Origin: Mariprofundales bacterium
GTDB taxonomy: Bacteria > Pseudomonadota > Zetaproteobacteria > Mariprofundales > S012-25
Length of the DNA stretch: 10,859 nucleotides
Assembly: GCA_015487905.1 (NCBI GenBank)
Contig: WFOX01000195.1
Location: 1-10,859 of the forward strand
Direction of reading: 5' to 3'
The notes under the pieces are model-generated. The model was not told the origin of the DNA. It ran no database searches and was given only the letters and a program-made list of their open reading frames with translations. The position numbers and the translations under genes are program-made. The number at the start of each line of letters is the position of its first letter. Position 1 is the stretch's first letter. This document shows, one piece after another, positions 6,867 to 10,859 of the stretch.

Positions 6867-7828
6867 GCGCGCTCCCAAGGCGCAGGCCCGCGATGACCGG
6901 CCTCAAGCAAACGCACATACTCGGCCACCCCCTCTTCCAACGACCAGCGCGGCCGCCAGCCCGGAAGCAGGCGGCGGCTTTCCGTGAGATCGGCCTCGGT
7001 GTGGTTTTGGTAAAACGGATAGGGGTTGGGGAAGTATTCAATCGCCACCTCGCGCCCAAGCGCCTGCATGATCGCGCGCGCAAGCTCGTTGAAGGTACGC
7101 GCAGATCCTGTGCCCACATTGGCCACGCCGGATGCGGGCGCGCGAAGAGCAGCCAGATTGGCGGTCACGACATCGCGGATATAGACGAAATCGCGCTTTT
7201 GCTCGCCCCACTCAAACAGCCGCATCGGCCCGCCTTGCTTGGCCTGCTCATAAAGCTGGCGCACCATGGAGGCGGTCTTCACGCCATTGCGCGCAAACTT
7301 GTGCTCCTCACCCGGGCCATAGACATTGAAGTAGCGAAGCCCCACGATCGGCGCGCGCGCCTGCCGCGCAAATGCGCGCGCCGTGCGATCCATCGCGAGC
7401 TTGGAAAAGCCATAGACATTCTCGGGAAGCTCGCTTTCTCCCACGCGGTTCGGCGCGGGCGTATTCCCATAAACCCCTGCTGAGGAAGCATAGATCACGC
7501 GCACGCCGCCTTCCACCGCCGCGGCAAGCAAGCGGCGAAACGCATCGGTGTTGGTGCGCAGCATGGCCGCCGCATCGGCCACCGTCGTGTCCGTGATCGC
7601 GGCCTCGTGAAAGACGGCCGCATAGGCGCCTGCCGCGAGCTCTTCCAAAAGCTCCGGCGCATCGGCGGGCAGCGCCCGCACCTCCACATCCAGCCCGCGC
7701 AGGTTGCGCCAGTCACCCTCGGAAAAATCATCCACGGCCACGACCTCGGCGCCGCGCGCAACCAAGGCCGCCGCGATGTTCGCACCGATGAAGCCCGCAG
7801 CCCCCGTGATGAGATAGCGTCCCTTCAT
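6863..7828 (-). CDS. hldD: ADP-L-glycero-D-manno-heptose-6-epimerase
   Basis: A 321-residue extended short-chain dehydrogenase that epimerises ADP-D-glycero- to ADP-L-glycero-manno-heptose for the LPS inner core, in the cytoplasm. The cofactor motif is GAAGFIG (9-15). The catalytic set is YASSAGVYG (Ser115/116) and YGFSK (Tyr139, Lys143). HldD-type signatures follow: RYFNVYGPGEEHK (165-177), KRDFVYIRDV (211-220), NVGTG (237-241) and TEADLT (277-282). The HEAAITDTTV stretch (74-83) is also typical. Length fits the family (E. coli HldD is about 310). An epimerase for another nucleotide-sugar is possible but less likely given RYFNVYGP-E-HK. The ATG at 7828 has GGGAGGAG just upstream and overlaps the helix-hairpin-helix gene's stop as ATGA (7825-7828). 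Its own stop overlaps the lipoprotein ATG in the same way. Confidence 0.9.
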   Translation of the reverse strand: MKGRYLITGAAGFIGANIAAALVARGAEVVAVDDFSEGDWRNLRGLDVEVRALPADAPELLEELAAGAYAAVFHEAAITDTTVADAAAMLRTNTDAFRRLLAAAVEGGVRVIYASSAGVYGNTPAPNRVGESELPENVYGFSKLAMDRTARAFARQARAPIVGLRYFNVYGPGEEHKFARNGVKTASMVRQLYEQAKQGGPMRLFEWGEQKRDFVYIRDVVTANLAALRAPASGVANVGTGSARTFNELARAIMQALGREVAIEYFPNPYPFYQNHTEADLTESRRLLPGWRPRWSLEEGVAEYVRLLEAGHRGPAPWERA

Positions 7829-8232
7829 GCCTCCTCCCGCCAATGCGCCTGCAATGCGCGCAAGCGCGCCACGGCCTCGTCGTTCCAAATCGGATAGCCA
7901 AAGCGCGCATTCACGCGCGCGGCAAGCTCCTCCGCATCCAGCCTGCGCACATCCGCCTCGTCCAGTCCCGCCTCGGCAAGCAATCTGGCCGCCCAACTGC
8001 CAAGCCCGGGAAGTCTGGCGAGGCGCGCCGTGCGCACGATCTCATCCGCGCGCGCTTGCGAAATCTGCCCGCCTGCGCGGCGCGCAAGCTCCTCGGGCGC
8101 GATCTTTGCAAGCTCCTCTTCGCCGATGCAAAGCAGGCGCAAAAGCACCTCTTCGTGCGCCCGCAAAAACGGCTGATCCTCGCCGAATGGAAAGACGCGG
8201 CACGGGCCGCCCTCTCGCCAGATCGCGCTCAT
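7825..8232 (-). CDS. Helix-hairpin-helix protein (Cdd1/DUF4332-like), function unknown
   Basis: A 135-residue soluble protein. Residues 72-107 (ARLPGLGSWAARLLAEAG then LDEADVRRLDAEELAARV) form a helix-hairpin-helix with the LPGLG hairpin. A weaker earlier copy (CIGEEELAKIAPEELARRAG, about 35-54) suggests a tandem arrangement. This is the style of Cdd1/DUF4332 helix-hairpin-helix proteins, which may bind DNA or RNA non-specifically; no catalytic residues are visible. The start is uncertain: an ATG at 8232 is chosen, but an in-frame TTG at 8241 is possible, and neither has a clear Shine-Dalgarno. A TACAGT box at 8246-8241 lies 8 nt before the ATG, so a leaderless mRNA is conceivable. It is the first gene of the six-gene unit and is joined to hldD by an ATGA overlap. 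Confidence 0.72.
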   Translation of the reverse strand: MSAIWREGGPCRVFPFGEDQPFLRAHEEVLLRLLCIGEEELAKIAPEELARRAGGQISQARADEIVRTARLARLPGLGSWAARLLAEAGLDEADVRRLDAEELAARVNARFGYPIWNDEAVARLRALQAHWREEA

Positions 8233-8294
8233 GGCGCGCAACTGTAGCGCAGCCGGGCTTGCGCCTCCATGCGCTTTGCGCTAACAACCTCCGC
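8233..8294. promoter_or_regulatory. 62-bp divergent promoter region (HhH operon / mltF)
   Basis: This is the only space between two divergent starts. For mltF, TTGCGC (8259-8264), a 17-nt spacer and TAACAA (8282-8287) form a weak sigma70-like candidate ending 7 nt before the ATG. For the minus-strand operon, TACAGT (8246-8241) is a candidate -10 ending 8 nt before the ATG. Neither start has a Shine-Dalgarno. Both boxes would place transcription starts at or next to the start codons. The matches are weak and remain an inference. Confidence 0.35.
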
Positions 8295-10007
8295 ATGTGG
8301 AGGGGACTTGCGGCGCTCTTCGCGCTCTTGATCGCGGGCTGCGCGGCGCAGGATGACTCGCTTGCGCGCGTGAAGGCGCGCGGGGCGCTCATCGTCGCCG
8401 TGCGCAACTATCCGACGATTTGGTATGAAGGCCCCAACGGCGATGCGGGCTTTGAATACGATCTTGCGCGCGCATTCGCCGAGCGCCTCGGCGTGAAGAT
8501 CAAGCTGCGCGTGTTTGACGAGCTTTCGGATCTCTTCGCCGCCGTGGAAAAGCAAGAAGTGGATCTGGCCGCAGCCGGCATCACCTGGCTTGCCGCGCGC
8601 GCCAAGCGCTTTCGCTTCGGGCCGCCCTATCTTGCCGTGCATCAAGAGGTCGTTTGCCGACGCGACGGCCCGCGCATCCGCTCCATTGAGGACGCAGCGC
8701 GCAAGCAGGTGCCGATTTATGTCGCGCCGCAAACGAGCTATGAGGCGCGGCTTTCTGAGCTTGCACGCACATATCCGAAGCTTGTCGTCGTGCGCGCGCA
8801 AGGGGCCGATACGATCCGCCTCTTGCGCGAGGTGTGGCTGAGACGCATTCCTTGCACGGTGGCCGACTCGCACATCGTCGCGACCTTGCGCCGCTTTATG
8901 CCTGAGCTTGCGCCGCGCTTTGCGATCACGGGTGAGCAGCGCCTGGCGTGGCTGTTTCCGAAACGATCCGCCGCGCTTGCCGAGGCCGCGCGCGCCTTTT
9001 TGCGCGACTATCAAGCACGCGGCGAGCTCAAGCGTCTGAAAGAGCGCTACTTCGGGCACCTGCATCTCTTTGATTATGTGGATACGCGCCGTTTCTTGCG
9101 CGCCGTGCGCACGCGCCTTGGCCGCTATCGCCCTTACTTTGAGGCCGCAGCGCGCCGCACGGGCTTTGATTGGCGGCTTTTGGCGGCCCAGGCATGGGTG
9201 GAATCGCGCTGGGATCCCTATGCCACCAGCCCCACAGGCGTACGCGGCATCATGATGCTCACGAAACGCGCCGCGCGCGAACTCGGCGTGAAGGATCGCC
9301 TTGATCCGCGCGAAAGCATCATGGGCGGCGCGATTTACCTTTGGCGGCTGCACAAGCGCATCGGCAAGGATGTGCCCGAGCCCGATCGCACCTGGCTTGC
9401 GCTGGCCGCCTACACGATCGGCATGGGGCATGTGCGCGATGCGCAAGGGCTTGCGCAGCAGCGCGGGCTGGATCCCAAGCGCTGGGCCGATGTCGCCGAG
9501 GTGCTTCCCGAACTCATGGATCGGCGCGTGTATCGCCGCCTAAAACACGGATACGCGCATGGCATCGCCGCCGTGCGCTATGTGGAGCGCATCCGCTACT
9601 ACCAAGACCTCATCGTGCAGGCCACCGGCGGAAAGCTCTTGCGCCAGGCCAAAAGCCGCTTGCGCATGCGCGCGACATGCAAACCATGCCAAAACACCTT
9701 TTCGCAGCTCGGGCAATACCAAACGCCGCGCGCCCTTGCCGGTGCCGGCGCCTCATCTCTCCGCTCCGGTGCGGGCACGAGCATCTCATTGCAAACCACG
9801 CAGCGCGAAAACGGCGCATGCAACCAATCCACGCCGAGGCGTCGGGCCAGCCAAGCGGCGGCTTCTTCCAGTCTGTGCGGCACGAGCATCGCCGGCGCCC
9901 CACGCGCAGCCAGCGCCCGATCGCAGGTGAGCAACACGCGCGCCTCGCGGCGTGCCAATGCCCAAAGCAGATCATCCGACTCGTTCGTGGCGATGCGCGC
10001 GTCATAG
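8295..10007 (+). CDS. mltF: Membrane-bound lytic murein transglycosylase F, with antisense-overlapped tail
   Basis: A 570-residue lipoprotein that cleaves peptidoglycan glycan strands. The signal MWRGLAALFALLIAGC ends in a lipobox (Cys16). Residues about 25-255 form a SBP_bac_3 (solute-binding) domain (ARGALIVAVRNYPT, GFEYDLARAFAERLGV, KRFRFGPPY). Residues about 280-440 form the SLT transglycosylase domain with catalytic Glu303 in AWVESRWDPYATSPTGVRG, then GGAIYLWRL and LAAYTIGMGHVRDAQ. This two-domain order defines MltF. The family homology ends near residue 445. The remaining 125 residues are Ser/Arg/Ala-rich, unlike the rest, and lie opposite the Mut7-C coding sequence. The frame simply meets no stop until TAG 10005-10007, so the natural stop appears lost or the tail is biologically odd. 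The ATG is chosen for the signal peptide; no Shine-Dalgarno is seen. Confidence 0.9.
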   Translation: MWRGLAALFALLIAGCAAQDDSLARVKARGALIVAVRNYPTIWYEGPNGDAGFEYDLARAFAERLGVKIKLRVFDELSDLFAAVEKQEVDLAAAGITWLAARAKRFRFGPPYLAVHQEVVCRRDGPRIRSIEDAARKQVPIYVAPQTSYEARLSELARTYPKLVVVRAQGADTIRLLREVWLRRIPCTVADSHIVATLRRFMPELAPRFAITGEQRLAWLFPKRSAALAEAARAFLRDYQARGELKRLKERYFGHLHLFDYVDTRRFLRAVRTRLGRYRPYFEAAARRTGFDWRLLAAQAWVESRWDPYATSPTGVRGIMMLTKRAARELGVKDRLDPRESIMGGAIYLWRLHKRIGKDVPEPDRTWLALAAYTIGMGHVRDAQGLAQQRGLDPKRWADVAEVLPELMDRRVYRRLKHGYAHGIAAVRYVERIRYYQDLIVQATGGKLLRQAKSRLRMRATCKPCQNTFSQLGQYQTPRALAGAGASSLRSGAGTSISLQTTQRENGACNQSTPRRRASQAAASSSLCGTSIAGAPRAASARSQVSNTRASRRANAQSRSSDSFVAMRAS

Positions 10008-10096
10008 CCTGCGGCGCGCAGCCAGCGCCCGAGCCGCACAAGCATCGCATCGCAAAGAAAGCTCAGGCCTTGGGCGCGCCCTCTTTCGGCATCCAT
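9599..10096 (-). CDS. Mut7-C RNase-domain protein (PIN-like fold with zinc ribbon)
   Basis: A 165-residue protein of the Mut7-C family (DUF82), predicted to be a PIN-fold ribonuclease with a C-terminal zinc ribbon. The N-terminal motif is FLCDAMLVRLGRWLRAAGYD (Asp16), followed by TNESDDLLWALA and LLTCDRALAAR (Asp59). The zinc ligands are Cys99 and Cys102 (CVVC) and Cys128 and Cys131 (CPSC), followed by the diagnostic FWHGLHVARM (135-144). All family motifs are intact, so this strand is the better-supported coding strand where it overlaps mltF. Homologues usually begin close to the FLCD motif, so about ten leading residues are extra. The ATG at 10096 is the only ordinary start and overlaps the slipin gene by 34 nt in another frame. 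The C-terminal 15 residues run into sequence complementary to the mltF SLT-domain end. Confidence 0.87.
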   Translation of the reverse strand: MDAERGRAQGLSFLCDAMLVRLGRWLRAAGYDARIATNESDDLLWALARREARVLLTCDRALAARGAPAMLVPHRLEEAAAWLARRLGVDWLHAPFSRCVVCNEMLVPAPERRDEAPAPARARGVWYCPSCEKVFWHGLHVARMRKRLLAWRKSFPPVACTMRSW

Positions 10097-10821
10097 CCGC
10101 GCAAGAGCTCCAATGGCAATGGAACGACGATCGTTTGCGTCGTGCCCGAGGAGGAGAGTTCCAAAAGCGTTTGCAAATAGCGCAACTGCAACGCCTGCGG
10201 GCTGCTCGCGAGCTTTTCGGCGGCTTTGACCAGCCGATCCGCGGCCTGCAACTCACCCGTGGCATGGATGATCTTCGCGCGCCGCTCGCGCTCGGCCTCG
10301 GCCTGGCGCGCCATCGCGCGCACCATGGATTCATCCAGATCCACGCGCTTGATCTCCACATTGGAGACCTTGATGCCCCAAGGGTTTGTTTGCTCATCCA
10401 GAATCGTTTGCAGATCGCGCCCGAGCTTTTCGCGCTCGGCGAGCATGTCATCCAGCTCGTGCTTGCCGAGCACGCTGCGCAATGTCGTTTGCGCAAGCTG
10501 GCTCGTGGCGACGAAATAATCCTCCACATTGATGATCGCCTTTTTCGGATCCACGACGCGGAAATAGACGACCGCATCCACCTTGACCGAGACATTGTCG
10601 CGGCTGATCACATCCTGCGTGGGCACATCCAGCACCTTCGTGCGCAAATCCACGCGCACCATTTGCTGCAAAATTGGAATCACGATGATAAGCCCCGGCC
10701 CCTTCACCTTCCAAAAGCGCCCGAGCATAAAGACGACGCCGCGTTCGTATTCGCGCAGGATCTTCACGCCTGAAAGCACGAACGCCGCGACCACAAGCAG
10801 CAGCACGGCCAACGCACTCAT
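10063..10821 (-). CDS. Slipin (stomatin/SPFH/band 7 family membrane scaffold protein)
   Basis: A 252-residue membrane-anchored SPFH protein. Residues 2-18 form the single N-terminal membrane anchor. The SPFH/band 7 domain follows (about 22-180) with REYERGVVFMLGRF, GPGLIIVIPI, VDVPTQ-type sequence (VLDVPTQDVISRDNVSV) and VDAVVYFRV. A charged helix (about 168-205, ARQAEAERERRAK) is the expected coiled coil. The stomatin-type C-terminus ALQLRYLQTLLEL plus IVVPLPLELL (210-240) identifies it as a slipin rather than QmcA, flotillin or HflK/C. Slipins oligomerise in the inner membrane and are usually paired with an NfeD/ClpP-class protease. The start is fixed by AAAGGAGGA at 10827-10835, 5 nt upstream. 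The upstream open frame ends in an ATGA overlap with it, and the Mut7-C gene starts inside its 3' end. Confidence 0.94.
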   Translation of the reverse strand: MSALAVLLLVVAAFVLSGVKILREYERGVVFMLGRFWKVKGPGLIIVIPILQQMVRVDLRTKVLDVPTQDVISRDNVSVKVDAVVYFRVVDPKKAIINVEDYFVATSQLAQTTLRSVLGKHELDDMLAEREKLGRDLQTILDEQTNPWGIKVSNVEIKRVDLDESMVRAMARQAEAERERRAKIIHATGELQAADRLVKAAEKLASSPQALQLRYLQTLLELSSSGTTQTIVVPLPLELLRGWMPKEGAPKA

Positions 10822-10859
10822 GGTTCTCCTCCTTTGCCTTGGGAATCCAATGGCTCCAC
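10818..10859 (-). CDS. Probable nfeD, last 13 codons (5' part outside window)
   Basis: A reading frame entering from the right edge encodes VEPLDSQGKGGEP and stops at TGA 10820-10818, which overlaps the slipin ATG as ATGA. NfeD-family proteins commonly end their OB-fold with a ...L-x-VEPL strand, and nfeD is the usual partner immediately upstream of slipin genes. The call therefore rests on position and a four-residue match. It contains the slipin Shine-Dalgarno within its final codons. Confidence 0.5.
   Translation of the reverse strand: MEPLDSQGKGGEP

Noticed and set aside
7827..8294. Upstream extension of mltF (156 further in-frame codons)
   Set aside because: It overlaps the HhH gene antisense and would bury the lipoprotein signal peptide that begins at 8295.
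8229..9446. Long open minus-strand frame (405 codons) opposite mltF
   Set aside because: It lies antisense to clear SBP_bac_3 and SLT domain sequence, and its translation has no recognisable motif.
1..10859. CAAGCGC as a DNA uptake sequence of the Pasteurellaceae type (ACAAGCGGT)
   Set aside because: Most copies sit in coding phase as Lys-Arg or Ala-Leu codons, flanks are not conserved, and the seventh base onward differs. Codon bias is the simpler explanation until counted genome-wide.
1..10859. CRISPR arrays, tRNA or rRNA genes, insertion sequences, attachment sites
   Set aside because: No regularly spaced repeats, cloverleaf-like segments, transposase motifs or terminal inverted repeats were seen. 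There is almost no non-coding space for them.

Overview
The window looks like chromosomal DNA of a GC-rich Gram-negative bacterium, most likely a beta- or gammaproteobacterium. The grounds are an LPS heptose epimerase (HldD), a BamE-like outer-membrane lipoprotein, a UbiH-family ubiquinone hydroxylase, an MltF-type murein transglycosylase and a GloB glyoxalase II. MutL carries the endonuclease metal motif, so this is not an E. coli-type MutH lineage. I saw no insertion sequence, prophage, CRISPR, tRNA or rRNA. Coding density is extreme: every gap is about 110 bp or shorter, and several neighbours share ATGA start/stop overlaps.

Layout from left to right. (1) The 3' end of a Nudix hydrolase (+) enters from the left and stops 2 bp from a convergent four-helix membrane protein (-). 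(2) A two-gene minus-strand unit follows: a ZnT9-like cation diffusion facilitator overlapping a 2-Cys peroxiredoxin, closed by a clear intrinsic terminator. (3) gloB (+) starts divergently, only 28 bp from the transporter start, and ends 8 bp from mutL. (4) A tight six-gene minus-strand unit, read right to left, runs: helix-hairpin-helix protein, hldD, bamE-like lipoprotein, small membrane protein, UbiH-family hydroxylase, mutL. Gaps in it are 0 to 2 bp or 4-bp overlaps. (5) mltF (+) diverges from that unit across a 62-bp spacer. (6) A second minus-strand unit enters from the right: the last codons of a probable nfeD, a slipin/stomatin-family SPFH protein, and a Mut7-C (PIN-fold) RNase-like protein. 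The last of these lies antisense to the 3' end of mltF for about 409 nt.

Functional themes. The transporter/peroxiredoxin pair and gloB fit metal, peroxide and methylglyoxal stress handling. The six-gene unit mixes envelope building (heptose, BAM lipoprotein), ubiquinone synthesis and mismatch repair. It looks like a compact housekeeping operon rather than one pathway. The slipin/NfeD pair is a known membrane-microdomain module, here coupled to a putative RNase.

The strongest oddities are the mltF/Mut7-C antisense overlap, the slipin-Mut7-C coupling, and a very frequent CAAGCGC/GCGCTTG word linked to unusual use of CTT for leucine. I found no convincing wholly new system.
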